From an uncultured Idiomarina sp. (GTDB taxonomy: Bacteria; Pseudomonadota; Gammaproteobacteria; Enterobacterales; Alteromonadaceae): DNA of 64,000 nucleotides. The notes beneath the pieces were generated by a model, which ran no database searches, was not told where the DNA came from, and worked only from the letters and a program-made list of their open reading frames with translations. Position 1 is the stretch's first letter. Each line of letters opens with the position of its first letter. The DNA lies in assembly GCA_946885915.1 (NCBI GenBank), contig CAMPHF010000002.1, positions 310,001-374,000 on the forward strand, given 5' to 3'. The position numbers and the translations under genes were made by a program. Positions 34,948 through 43,964 of the stretch are shown here, piece after piece.

Positions 34948-35772
34948 TTAGGCTCTCGTCATTACTTTTAAGCCGTTTACAAATTCGCCGAGTGTTGGGC
35001 GTTCGCTCGGGTTAAAGGCTGTCGCCATTTCTAATAACTCAAATAAGTGTGCGGCTTTTTTAATTTGCTGAGAGAGTGGTGGGTAGTCGGGCATATCCCA
35101 GTCATTCATTGAGGCGTTGACATGAAGCGATGCAGGCTCACCGGTCAGAAGAAACCATAAAGTTTGAGCGAGCCCAAAAACATCGGTTTTATCAGTTAAA
35201 CGGACTTTTCTAGAAATGTATTGCTCTGGTGCTCGGTAACCTTGCGTTCCCTCTTCTAGACCTCGTTTTTGCACAGTATTTCCGAAATCAATCACAAATA
35301 CCTCAGCGTTATGGATTTGTGTATGGCCCGGCCGCACAATAAGCAAGTTTTCAGGCTTGATATCCCGATGCACCAAACGCTCTTTATGGATTTGTTGCAG
35401 GCGTTGTCCGGCTTTAACGACTAATGAAATTCTAGCCTCGGCCTCTTTATGATCAGCGACTTCGCCGGAATAGAATTCAGCAAAAGTTATTCCATCAATC
35501 CAGTCGCAAGTTAAAAATAGATGGTTTTGAATCTGAATTACTTGGTGAACATGCGGCACTACACCAAAAGGCAAACGGTTAAGCGCTGTAATTTCGGCCG
35601 TAATATTTTTGGGATCGTTCGCATTTAAATCAAAAACCTTAAGCGCGTAAGTGAGCTCAGCTTCACTTTTCTTCACTCGCAATAGCGCACGTCCACTACT
35701 TTTATTGTTGTAAACTGTGGTAATTTTCGTGAGCCCCATTTGTTTGAGGGCGTTAGCTAGCATCAACTCCAT
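34948..35772 (-). CDS. Active-looking Ser/Thr protein kinase
   Basis: 274 aa, a single Hanks-type kinase domain. ATP-binding Lys K45 (YALKVF), catalytic loop VHRDIKPEN with D137 and N142, metal-binding DFG at D162 (VIDFGN), and GYRAPEQY. No membrane segment or sensor domain, so it is probably activated within a complex. It overlaps the phosphatase-NERD-pseudokinase gene by 10 bp, and that protein contains both a phosphatase-like domain and a second, degenerate kinase domain, suggesting regulation by phosphorylation within the system. Confidence 0.9.
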   Translation of the reverse strand: MELMLANALKQMGLTKITTVYNNKSSGRALLRVKKSEAELTYALKVFDLNANDPKNITAEITALNRLPFGVVPHVHQVIQIQNHLFLTCDWIDGITFAEFYSGEVADHKEAEARISLVVKAGQRLQQIHKERLVHRDIKPENLLIVRPGHTQIHNAEVFVIDFGNTVQKRGLEEGTQGYRAPEQYISRKVRLTDKTDVFGLAQTLWFLLTGEPASLHVNASMNDWDMPDYPPLSQQIKKAAHLFELLEMATAFNPSERPTLGEFVNGLKVMTRA

Positions 35773-37838
35773 AATTTAATCGCCTTATTCAGTGAAGCCA
35801 TCGAGGGTCGATATCTCGCATTTGGGTGAACGCCTTTTGTCAGCAGTTCTGCATCCTCTGGCGGCAAATTGCTTCGCGATAATAAGCCTGAGAATTCGTT
35901 TTTTTGTTGTAATTTCAGTTTATTAGGTGAGGCTCCAGATAGAATGAAGGCGCAAATCATGGCAAAACTAAAAACGTCCGCACTCTGAGAAACGGCAGCT
36001 GTTGAATCCAATACTTCATCTGCTTGATATAGACGATCAAATTGCGTGCGAGCAGTGATTGGCAACGTTTTAATATCATCCGACTGCGTTAATTCGAAGT
36101 TTATCAGCTGTAAATCTAACGTATCACAGCTGTGGTTTTGCTGTGATATACGAATGTTTTTAGGGTTGATAGAGCGAAGTACAATCGCTGGTGACTTAAA
36201 ACTGCTGATCAGACTTAAGATATGGCTAAGCTTTTTTATAGCCGACAGGCGCTCTGCTCGACTTGGATTAGTTTGCAGCCAATCTAACAGATTGGTTGGG
36301 TGTCCGGGTTCAAGAAAGATAATTAAGTCGTCGCCTTTATGGTAATGCCAATAATAATAAGGAATCCCAGGCACGCGGTGGCGTCCAAGTCGCTGCAGTA
36401 CTGGAACTTCACGAGCAATTCTCGCAATAGATGTGCCACTATCCAGGCGCTTAAATGAATCATTTTTGTAACGCTTAGCCCAAACTTTGTCACCGTAATG
36501 GCTTGCTTCCAACACTGTGAAATAATCTGTCGATTCCTCCGCAATCACTTTCGATTCATCTAGAATTAGGCCAGGAGCCAACATCTGTGGTACTTCATTT
36601 GTATCCAAATCAATCAAGAATCGTTGGCAGATGTTATTAATCTGGGCGGGTGAAAGAAGCGGCTTTTTCTTCTTCCCAGCCCAACTTTCTGCATGTTTAA
36701 TAATGGCGGGAACCATACTCTTTAGGTCGCAGATGAGTGCTTCACCGTAGTGATAAGGCAAGTTGTGCGATGCCCCATTACCATCTATACAGGTAACATC
36801 TGCGTGACTGGACGTAAAGCAGATCACGACCGTCTTTCTTGCTTCAGGAATTAGCTCGGGCGCAACGGACTGCAAAGCATTTTGATAGTTACGGATTGCC
36901 TCCAACCCCTTGCGAACCGGATTTGCATCCTTTATTTTTCTCGGTGGCTTCGATCGATTGTCGTGCAATATCATTGAGTTACGGTCGCTTGAGTCAACAT
37001 ACAGCTCAACATCGTCGGCGTGACCTTTCACTTCAATAAAAAACAGTCCGAGTGGCGTAACAAATAGAGCGTCCACTTCTCGTGTTGATTTCGCACCTTT
37101 AAAAAAAGGGTTGCGTACGACTCTGGAGCCTTGCAATGCACTGCTGGTAATAGCTTGTCTGGCTAACTCTTTGTGAACCGCATGCTCTGCGACATCCGCG
37201 GATGGTTCACCGATTAAAGCCTCTAACCAAGATTCATCATCAGCTTGCTCAGTACTTAAATCGACCGGGAAAATAACAGCACTCCAATCGTCCTCTTCCC
37301 GAACTACGTGCAGCGATTCACGAACATTGTGCTCTAGTTGCTCAAACCTCAATTGCTCAAGCATTTTGGCGTGGTTTAAACCGTCACTACTGAACACATA
37401 CTTTGTGTCATAGCTGAGAGTGATTTGATAACGATGAGGGTTCAGGGGGCTGTTTTGTCCTAGCACCTGTTCTGGTTGAGAAACGTCTCTCTCTCGCAGT
37501 GACTTTACCGGCTGGTGTGGCGTCAATTCATAAATTCTGAGGTTACCGACAATATCGACAATTACCGTATTATTCTGCCGATGTGTCGCCATACCAAACA
37601 CTGCTTGCGCACCGTTGTCGCGCAATAGGTTATCTAATGAACGGACAACCAGCTCGGTACGTAACATTGCGTTGGCCGATTGTTGCTGCAGCCATTGTAA
37701 ACATAACGCTCGAGCTTTTTCAGGATTCGCGCCAGAGACGCCATCAATTACCACTATTTGACGCCGGTTTGGGTGTGACCAAACCAAATCTCCTCGATTT
37801 TGTGGCCCTTGAAAATGTTTAAATAAGAACTCGGTCAT
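35763..37838 (-). CDS. PP2C-like / NERD nuclease / pseudokinase fusion
   Basis: 691 aa with three parts. Residues about 1-205 look like a PP2C phosphatase (VVIDGVSG with D32-G33, later FSSDGLNH and EEDDWSAVIF). Residues about 235-345 are a NERD domain: REVDALFV with D256, then FFIEVKG with E269 and K271, the PD-(D/E)XK set. Residues about 430-690 have a kinase shape, but the catalytic loop reads LRSINPKNI without the HRD aspartate and the DFG position reads INFE, so a pseudokinase. I know of NERD-kinase proteins in BREX (PglW), but not this triple fusion. Twelve bp after the 617-aa gene. Confidence 0.82.
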   Translation of the reverse strand: MTEFLFKHFQGPQNRGDLVWSHPNRRQIVVIDGVSGANPEKARALCLQWLQQQSANAMLRTELVVRSLDNLLRDNGAQAVFGMATHRQNNTVIVDIVGNLRIYELTPHQPVKSLRERDVSQPEQVLGQNSPLNPHRYQITLSYDTKYVFSSDGLNHAKMLEQLRFEQLEHNVRESLHVVREEDDWSAVIFPVDLSTEQADDESWLEALIGEPSADVAEHAVHKELARQAITSSALQGSRVVRNPFFKGAKSTREVDALFVTPLGLFFIEVKGHADDVELYVDSSDRNSMILHDNRSKPPRKIKDANPVRKGLEAIRNYQNALQSVAPELIPEARKTVVICFTSSHADVTCIDGNGASHNLPYHYGEALICDLKSMVPAIIKHAESWAGKKKKPLLSPAQINNICQRFLIDLDTNEVPQMLAPGLILDESKVIAEESTDYFTVLEASHYGDKVWAKRYKNDSFKRLDSGTSIARIAREVPVLQRLGRHRVPGIPYYYWHYHKGDDLIIFLEPGHPTNLLDWLQTNPSRAERLSAIKKLSHILSLISSFKSPAIVLRSINPKNIRISQQNHSCDTLDLQLINFELTQSDDIKTLPITARTQFDRLYQADEVLDSTAAVSQSADVFSFAMICAFILSGASPNKLKLQQKNEFSGLLSRSNLPPEDAELLTKGVHPNARYRPSMASLNKAIKLWS

Positions 37839-37850
37839 TGCGCTCAGACT

Positions 37851-39704
37851 CTAATGAAACGTGAATGGAAGGTCACGAGCTATGTTTTTAATAAAGCACT
37901 CTGGCCCCTCTAACTCCTGCGGCTCTGATGCTAATGTGCGCTCGTGCATATCATTAATAACCGAGCCCATCACATGTAATACGCCTGAGTGCTGCGGAGC
38001 ATTCGCCAGTAAAATTGACTGCTCTATCCAAGGTTTTGTGTTCGCATACTGGTTGGTGAAGCGCCAAATGAGCATTCCTCTGTACAAAGCAATCAACTGC
38101 CACGGATGACCCGACTCACTCTGCCATTGCTGTTGTTGTGACCAGTAGGCTCGTGCAATATGCTTTGTAATCTCAGGGCACATGATGCAGGCCCTTAGTA
38201 GTAAATAATGGCTAAACCTTCTGCTGCGCGCGCCAGTGGCATATTCAATCGCTACCTTACGAAGGTCCAACTCCGTCTCTACGTTCAATAAATCACATAA
38301 CCCATTGATGACCTCGTGTTCGTTGGCGTTCGCCTGATCCATCAACCAAATTAGTTGGTAATTTCGAGTTTGATTTATGTCTGCTAGGGCATCCGTTTGA
38401 TCGTGTAACGATAAAAAAACCTCTAGTGCTTGTTGAAAAAAATGGGGTGCGCCAGCATCGTTCTTGAAGGCATAAATTTGCCCCATACTAGAGAGCAACT
38501 TGCCATAATTTTTTTTACCAATCATGGCTACGGGAATTTTAAGAGCCTCTTCAGCGGTTGATTCTGCAGCTTCAAAATTGAAGTTATTGCAATGCATGAC
38601 GATGGTTCGAAGGAATGTTTGACAGGCGATTTGGGCATTCTCGTCGAACAACTGCATCGCTAGCGTGTGAGCGGACGTGGCTAACGCTTGTTCTACCCGG
38701 CCCAAGTGGTTGGCGGCTGCTAATTGCGTATTCTTCAACCTTAGCTTTTGTATTGAGCTTGTATTATCTGGTTGGGCTTGGGCTAACCAATCTGTGGCAT
38801 TTAACAGAGCGTGCGGATGGTATTCCTTACGCTCTAGTTTATCGGCGCAATGGGATAGAAACAGCTCCCAGAGAGGCACATCAACTTGGCAACGCAAAGC
38901 TACTTCCTGCAAACTCTCCTCTAATATTGTTCCTTCTCGCTCTGCCTGACTTGTGCTGGCGATTTGATACCAATCTACAGGGGTAAGCTTGTGTTGGTGC
39001 TGAATAATTAAAAATAAGCGCTCTAATATATGTGATTCGGACTCAATCAAGCAGCCATCCAATAGCTCCGTTTCTTCAATAAATTTCCGGTTTGTCGGTT
39101 TAGGACTTCCCCACACATAAGCGAGACTATCAACATAACCATTATGTGGATGTCCTGTTTTTGGAATGATTTGAAAATTGAGATTTAGATTGGCGAGCCG
39201 CTGCGGGGAAAGAGATTTCATTTCAGTTTTTAAGGTTTCTGCCAACGCTCTAAGATCTGCACCCTCACGATAGGGTGCGCGCTGTTCAATAAATACTTTT
39301 AATGTAATCGGAGCGCCTGAGGCTGGCAGTAATGCAAGAACCCAACGAACCAGGTGCTGAACCGCGTTTATCCAACTTCGGCCTTCTAATTCACTAAGTT
39401 GGATAGTCGCACCCAAAATACCGATTGATTGATGCTTTAGAAGTTTCCTTAATTTGTGGTGAACTTCGTACGGCGAGCTGTCGGTCGCATGAAAAGCGTG
39501 TGGTAATAAAGGTAACTTGACGGCTTCAGGGTGTAGTAAGCCGACAACACGGCCAACTTGGTGATCCTCAGCAGGCAGCGTAAGCGCCTCAGCATTAAAG
39601 CGCGACCCTGTTTCATCTATGAGTAAGTGCCACACCTCCGCTTCCGGCAAATTAAGAATGCTATTAGGGTGAACTCTACTCATAAAATCAACAACTACGT
39701 CCAT
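37851..39704 (-). CDS. Unknown 617-aa protein, first gene of the operon
   Basis: The N-terminal part contains WHLLIDETGSRF (D30, E31), resembling the opening strand of DUF3800/RNase H-like domains, and later a YREGADLRALAETL segment. Residues about 300-617 are mostly helical, possibly TPR-like repeats (for example FLRTIVMHCNNFNFEAAEST and QIYAFKNDAGAPHFFQQAL). This domain reading is tentative. The ATG at 39704 has no clear Shine-Dalgarno. Six more genes follow with gaps of 12 bp or less. It could be the sensor or scaffold. Confidence 0.7.
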   Translation of the reverse strand: MDVVVDFMSRVHPNSILNLPEAEVWHLLIDETGSRFNAEALTLPAEDHQVGRVVGLLHPEAVKLPLLPHAFHATDSSPYEVHHKLRKLLKHQSIGILGATIQLSELEGRSWINAVQHLVRWVLALLPASGAPITLKVFIEQRAPYREGADLRALAETLKTEMKSLSPQRLANLNLNFQIIPKTGHPHNGYVDSLAYVWGSPKPTNRKFIEETELLDGCLIESESHILERLFLIIQHQHKLTPVDWYQIASTSQAEREGTILEESLQEVALRCQVDVPLWELFLSHCADKLERKEYHPHALLNATDWLAQAQPDNTSSIQKLRLKNTQLAAANHLGRVEQALATSAHTLAMQLFDENAQIACQTFLRTIVMHCNNFNFEAAESTAEEALKIPVAMIGKKNYGKLLSSMGQIYAFKNDAGAPHFFQQALEVFLSLHDQTDALADINQTRNYQLIWLMDQANANEHEVINGLCDLLNVETELDLRKVAIEYATGARSRRFSHYLLLRACIMCPEITKHIARAYWSQQQQWQSESGHPWQLIALYRGMLIWRFTNQYANTKPWIEQSILLANAPQHSGVLHVMGSVINDMHERTLASEPQELEGPECFIKNIARDLPFTFH

Positions 39705-39722
39705 GTGCGGTGCTATTTGGAG

Positions 39723-39751
39723 ATACTACATAGTTTGTCCTGACATTTGAA
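39723..39751 (-). promoter_or_regulatory. Candidate promoter of the seven-gene operon
   Basis: On the minus strand, TTCAAA (39746-39751) and TAGTAT (39723-39728) are spaced by 17 bp, upstream of the first ATG. The resulting leader would be only about a dozen bases, which fits the lack of a clear ribosome binding site but also lowers confidence. Confidence 0.35.
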
Positions 39752-39868
39752 GTTCTGCTTCTGCGCTCCAGCTTAAGTTTGCTGCGTACGAAACCTTTTG
39801 ACTGCAATCCCCAAACCCAAGCAGTTATCCCCAGAAAATTCCGTTAAACTGCAACGAAGGAGTTCTCT

Positions 39869-40165
39869 ATGCGCAAATCCGACAAAAAGCTCGATAACGA
39901 AATCATCCGCCAGCTCACTGAAGTCTGCGAAACTATGAAGCCGCAGCTATCGGGTTTTGTGTGGCTCACGCACACCGTGAATTACCAGCGCTTCCCGGCT
40001 AGCCTGAATATCACTCTGGTATTTAATGAAGATGTACCGGAATCGGTGTTATTGGAGGAACTGGCGCAGTTGGTGCCAAAGGTTCAAACGGCGTTAAAGC
40101 CCTTAATTGGCCATATACTGCCCGCGAAACAAATTGAAGCACGGCGCGAACATCAGCTACATTAG
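39869..40165 (+). CDS. Conserved hypothetical protein, 98 aa
   Basis: Small soluble protein; AAGGAG precedes the ATG. The sequence (MRKSDKKLDNEIIRQL, then FVWLTHTVNYQRFPASL) resembles a chromosomal gammaproteobacterial family often labelled Fis-like without good reason; no helix-turn-helix is evident. It marks the return to core chromosome. It ends 61 bp before the next gene on the same strand. Confidence 0.7.
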   Translation: MRKSDKKLDNEIIRQLTEVCETMKPQLSGFVWLTHTVNYQRFPASLNITLVFNEDVPESVLLEELAQLVPKVQTALKPLIGHILPAKQIEARREHQLH

Positions 40166-40226
40166 GTTTTTTTCACTCCAAACGCCTGAAGTTAAAGCTC
40201 GGCACGCCACTTCACAAGGAAACAGC

Positions 40227-40760
40227 ATGGCTACCTCTATATCTGATGACGCAATTCTAAAGGCGACCGGACAGCCGTGGCAGCATTGGTGTGAAACACT
40301 CGAGCAAGCCGGCGCACGCGATTTAACGCATACTGAAATCGCACAATACCTTGCCCAACAGCAGCACCTTTCTCATTGGTGGGCGCAAATGCTCACGGTT
40401 AATTTTGAACAACATATTGGCCGGCGAGTGGTAGGTCAGGATTGCACGGGTAAGTTTCGTGTATCTGCTAGTAAAACAGTGGCCGGTAGCATGGATGATG
40501 CGCTCACCCTCTGGATGAATGCCATGCAATCGCGCACCGACTTCAGCGATATTCCGATCAGTCGCGGCCCTGATATATCCCAAACTGAAAAATGGCGCTA
40601 CTGGCGCTGTGGGCTCGCCGATGGTTCAGCGGTGTCGATTAATATTTATGAAAAAGCGCCGGGCAAAGCGGCATTATCAGTTGAGCACTCCAAGCTCGAA
40701 AGTGACGCCCAAGTTGAGCACTGGCGAGAGTATTGGAAGGGCATATTAAAAGCGCTTTAA
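40227..40760 (+). CDS. DUF4287-like / SRPBCC (AHSA1-type) protein
   Basis: 177 aa from the ATG at 40227 (AAGGAA upstream); an overlapping longer frame from 40107 is rejected because it would run through the previous gene. The first 65 residues match the short helical DUF4287-type module (TGQPWQHWCETLEQAG, LTHTEIAQYL). The rest looks like a helix-grip START/AHSA1 fold ending EHWREYWKGIL. Ligand unknown. It converges with the SDR gene, 1 bp apart. Confidence 0.75.
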   Translation: MATSISDDAILKATGQPWQHWCETLEQAGARDLTHTEIAQYLAQQQHLSHWWAQMLTVNFEQHIGRRVVGQDCTGKFRVSASKTVAGSMDDALTLWMNAMQSRTDFSDIPISRGPDISQTEKWRYWRCGLADGSAVSINIYEKAPGKAALSVEHSKLESDAQVEHWREYWKGILKAL

Positions 40761-40761
40761 G

Positions 40762-41541
40762 CTAGTTGTTACGGCCAATATGTTTGTTGCTAAACCGCGT
40801 TAGCCAACTTGGCGACACCTTAGCACCAAGCGCCAGCAGTTTAGTTTGCCAACCCACCGGCCAATGCACTTTGTTGCCACGATAATGCGCCATGCGAAAC
40901 GCGGTGTTGGCAATATCCTCGGCGGTTAGTCGCACCCCTAAGCACTTAATACTGCCAGCATCCATGTCGGTTACCATGCTGGTTTGTACAAACAGCGGCA
41001 TAATATCCATTACTTGAATATTTTTGGCTTCCCACTCAATACTAAGCGCTTCGGTAAGCGCGCGCACGGCAAACTTGCTGGCCGAATAACTGGCGAGCGA
41101 GGGTTGGCCATAAATGGCACTGGCAGAGCTCATATTGATCACGCGTGCGACACCTTGTGCGCCAGCACGCACCAAATATGGCAGCGCCGCATAGGAGCCT
41201 GCCAAAACCCCTTCCACGTTCACCCGCAACATACGCTGTTGGGCCTCTAGTGAAATAGTCTCAAAGGCGCCGGAATACAAAATGCCGGCGTTGTTGAATA
41301 AAAGGTCAATGCCGGAATCGCCAGCAAAACTCGCCAGCGCCTGTTGCCACGATGCGGCATCAGTCACGTCCAGCACACCAGTGACTAATCGCTCACCAGC
41401 TTGTGCGACTTCGCGCAGGTTATCGAGCGCCTCAATATTTATATCAAACGCCCCAACGCGCCAGCCCTCAGCCAGAAATTTCAGCGCTGTCGCCCGACCA
41501 ATACCAGCCCCTGCACCGCTTATAAAAATCGCTTTCGTCAT
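40762..41541 (-). CDS. Short-chain dehydrogenase/reductase
   Basis: 259 aa NAD(P)-dependent oxidoreductase of the classical SDR family. The cofactor loop is GAGAGIGRA, NNAG is present, and the catalytic set is Ser in MSSASAIYG and YSASK. Substrate cannot be assigned. No close operon partner. Confidence 0.92.
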   Translation of the reverse strand: MTKAIFISGAGAGIGRATALKFLAEGWRVGAFDINIEALDNLREVAQAGERLVTGVLDVTDAASWQQALASFAGDSGIDLLFNNAGILYSGAFETISLEAQQRMLRVNVEGVLAGSYAALPYLVRAGAQGVARVINMSSASAIYGQPSLASYSASKFAVRALTEALSIEWEAKNIQVMDIMPLFVQTSMVTDMDAGSIKCLGVRLTAEDIANTAFRMAHYRGNKVHWPVGWQTKLLALGAKVSPSWLTRFSNKHIGRNN

Positions 41542-41668
41542 TTGAAAATCAGTTCCTAGTTGAGGCTATGTTTGTAGTTGGCCCCCTCATTTGACCCCCC
41601 GTACTACACGCGGCAAAAATTATTTCTGGGATAATCGTGATTCAACTCACCAAGTTCTGAGATCTAAA

Positions 41669-42199
41669 ATGAACAATTTACTAAAAAATATTTCTGCAAG
41701 CTTTGCAAACTGGTTACAGGGTTTCTTCAAGAAAAAAGTACGACGGACAAGCAAGGGCACTCGTTTCTCAACGAGCAATGTTTTGATTGGTTTAGTTTTA
41801 GCTGCTTTTATAGACTTTGGAAAGCGTCAGATTACTGAACTTGCGTTTGATATATTTATAAGTTCTATGAATCTGAGTCTTCTACATTTTTTTATGGTTG
41901 TATTGTTAATTGTTTTGCCATTTTACGGCCTAGCTTGTATCGAAGCTCACAAACAACCGGCTATCAAACGTTCACTATCTCGAATACTTTATCTCCTCTG
42001 TATCCTGTTGACTTGTGGATTCATAATCATCGCATCATTAATGGCCGGCCTGGGCATATTTTGTCTCTTTCAAGGATATGCTTATTCAGCGGACGTGATA
42101 CTGAGCGCTCTGTCTACAGCACTGTTTCTCTCCCTAAGTGCAATCTCAGCACAGTTTGCGAGAGAGTTTTTTCATATGGGAGCGCGCACCATTAATTAA
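41669..42199 (+). CDS. Hypothetical inner-membrane protein
   Basis: 176 aa from the ATG at 41669; the longer frame starts with TTG. A basic N-terminus (FFKKKVRRTSKG) is followed by three to four hydrophobic helices, including FFMVVLLIVLPFYGLA and ILLTCGFIIIASLMAGL. Family unknown. It converges with rlmA. AT-richer than its neighbours, so possibly a recent insertion. Confidence 0.6.
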   Translation: MNNLLKNISASFANWLQGFFKKKVRRTSKGTRFSTSNVLIGLVLAAFIDFGKRQITELAFDIFISSMNLSLLHFFMVVLLIVLPFYGLACIEAHKQPAIKRSLSRILYLLCILLTCGFIIIASLMAGLGIFCLFQGYAYSADVILSALSTALFLSLSAISAQFAREFFHMGARTIN

Positions 42200-42219
42200 G
42201 CGCGAGGTGTAACAGGGGT

Positions 42220-42239
42220 AGTGAGCGCCTGCGCTCACT
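42220..42239. terminator. Hairpin between convergent genes
   Basis: AGTGAGCGC (42220-42228) and GCGCTCACT (42231-42239) form a 9-bp perfect stem with a 2-nt centre, overlapping the rlmA stop codon. It has no long T-run; possibly a shared terminator. Confidence 0.45.
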
Positions 42240-43053
42240 TACCTACCTCAAATTCGCGCACATACACATCGGCGGTTAGCCGCAGCGAGGTAAGTGCTTC
42301 GGCCCGTGCACGGCCTTCGGCACTGGCGCGGTATAAATGTGGGGTCATGGTGAGTAACTGTTGAATGGCGGCCGCGGTTGGCAGCTCAAATTCAAAGGTT
42401 ACGCGTTGTTCTGAGCATAGCGACCAATCGTCGGTTACCACCGAATCATAGGCTTTCTCATGCACCTCAGCATAAATAATGGCTTTTAATTCAGCCAGAT
42501 GCTGGGGCGCCGGATCAACTGTAATTAAACGGCCGCCAGGGCGTAACACGCGTTTAAATTCGCTCAATACGGCAAAGCCAAACACGCTCAACACCGCATC
42601 AACACTATCATCGGCTAGGGGTATGGCACTGTTAGAAGCCACCACATAAGCGCCCGATTTATCGGTCCGCGCCGCGGCTGCCACCGCCCACTTCGAAATA
42701 TCGAGCCCAACCCGCTGCACGTTTTTAGCTAGCGTATGGTCACCCAGCGCACGCAAGTAATAACCCTCGCCGCAACCGGCATCGAGCACCTTAACTGGCT
42801 CACTCCGGAGCACCACATCGCTCAGCGCGGCGGCTATGGGCGCATAATAACCGGCAGCCAAAAACTCGGCGCGCGCTTGCACCATGGCTTTGCTATCGCC
42901 CGGATCTCGTGAGCGCTTATGTTGCACGGGCAGTAAATTCACATAGCCCTGCCGCGCCATATCGAAGCTGTGGCCATGGGCACAGTGCCAACTTGATTCT
43001 TGCTGCTGCAACGGGGTGCGATCTAAGGGGCAAATAAAAAGAGAAGTTGTCAT
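42235..43053 (-). CDS. rlmA: 23S rRNA (guanine-N1)-methyltransferase RlmA
   Basis: 272 aa from the ATG at 43053 (E. coli RlmA is about 269 aa); the longer frame to 43098 lacks support. Methylates G745 of 23S rRNA. An N-terminal zinc site is formed by CPLD, HCAHGH and the preceding Cys; the SAM loop is VLDAGCGEGYY. The typical RSRDPGDSKAMVQAR block follows the zinc finger. Divergent from the GPP34 gene. Confidence 0.93.
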   Translation of the reverse strand: MTTSLFICPLDRTPLQQQESSWHCAHGHSFDMARQGYVNLLPVQHKRSRDPGDSKAMVQARAEFLAAGYYAPIAAALSDVVLRSEPVKVLDAGCGEGYYLRALGDHTLAKNVQRVGLDISKWAVAAAARTDKSGAYVVASNSAIPLADDSVDAVLSVFGFAVLSEFKRVLRPGGRLITVDPAPQHLAELKAIIYAEVHEKAYDSVVTDDWSLCSEQRVTFEFELPTAAAIQQLLTMTPHLYRASAEGRARAEALTSLRLTADVYVREFEVGK

Positions 43054-43162
43054 CGCGCTATTGTAGGCAAGTTCCAGCGGCGCAACAACGATTTGCACGC
43101 GGCTCGACCAACGCGGCGCGCTCAGCTATATTTTCCAATTCACTTATTAATGGATTATTAAT

Positions 43163-43876
43163 ATGGCAACTTCCAAGCTACCCGTGAAGCTATACGAAGC
43201 TATAGTGCTACTGGCGTTACACGATGAAAAAGGCACTTCGGTCGGCTGGTACATTGAATACAGTGTGGCTGCAGCCATTCTTGCCGAGCTCATGTTGCGT
43301 CAGAAAATAGCGCTTAGCAGCGATAATAAGCAGCATGTAGGAGTGCTAGACAGCTCACCGACAGGCGATCCAGTCATGGATGAGGCGCTTGCGAAAATCG
43401 CAGAGAAAAGCCGACCAGACTCGCTGCAAAATTGGGTTATGGCCATTGGCTACATTCATGATTTGAAGCATAAAGTAGCCGCGCAGCTGGTGGCCGACGG
43501 TATTATTGAAGCCGATACACAAAAGGTACTGTGGCTGTTTACTCAGAAAATTTATCCGGAAGTGAACCCCGAGCCGGAGCGCATCATACGTGAGCAAATG
43601 CGTGCAGTGGTGTTAACCGATGTCACGCCCAGCCATCCGCATTTGTCATTATTGATTGCTCTGGCACAAAGTGCCTACTTACTTCCTGAAGTATTCACTA
43701 AATCCGAGCTAAAAGCCCATAAAGCGCGTATTGATGCTATTGCTAAAGGTGAGCTACTCGGTGAGGCTGCAAGCGATATCGTGAACTCAGTACAAGCTGC
43801 CATTATGGTGGCCGTTATTTTGCCGACCATTTTATCAGCGGCTACCACCGCATCTACGAGTTCGAGCGGCTGCTAA
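43163..43876 (+). CDS. GPP34 family phosphoprotein
   Basis: 237 aa, related to Golgi phosphoprotein 3 (GOLPH3), a phosphoinositide-binding family with bacterial members of unknown role. Visible: KLYEAIVLLALHDEKGTS at the start, AAAILAELMLR and a C-terminal amphipathic region VQAAIMVAVILPTI. Function in bacteria is unclear. Confidence 0.85.
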   Translation: MATSKLPVKLYEAIVLLALHDEKGTSVGWYIEYSVAAAILAELMLRQKIALSSDNKQHVGVLDSSPTGDPVMDEALAKIAEKSRPDSLQNWVMAIGYIHDLKHKVAAQLVADGIIEADTQKVLWLFTQKIYPEVNPEPERIIREQMRAVVLTDVTPSHPHLSLLIALAQSAYLLPEVFTKSELKAHKARIDAIAKGELLGEAASDIVNSVQAAIMVAVILPTILSAATTASTSSSGC

Positions 43877-43964
43877 CTGGCGTCTACTCGAGGAATCACG
43901 TAGCATCGGTAGCCACTACCTACATGCACAATCATAACAATACATAACAGCACAGGAGCACCAC

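Noticed and set aside
31883..37838. Mokosh-type system (helicase plus kinase)
   Set aside because: The kinase is a separate gene, no PLD domain is seen, and five further genes are tightly linked.
35763..37838. BREX PglW
   Set aside because: The kinase part is degenerate, a PP2C-like domain is added, and no PglX, PglZ or Brx genes are present.
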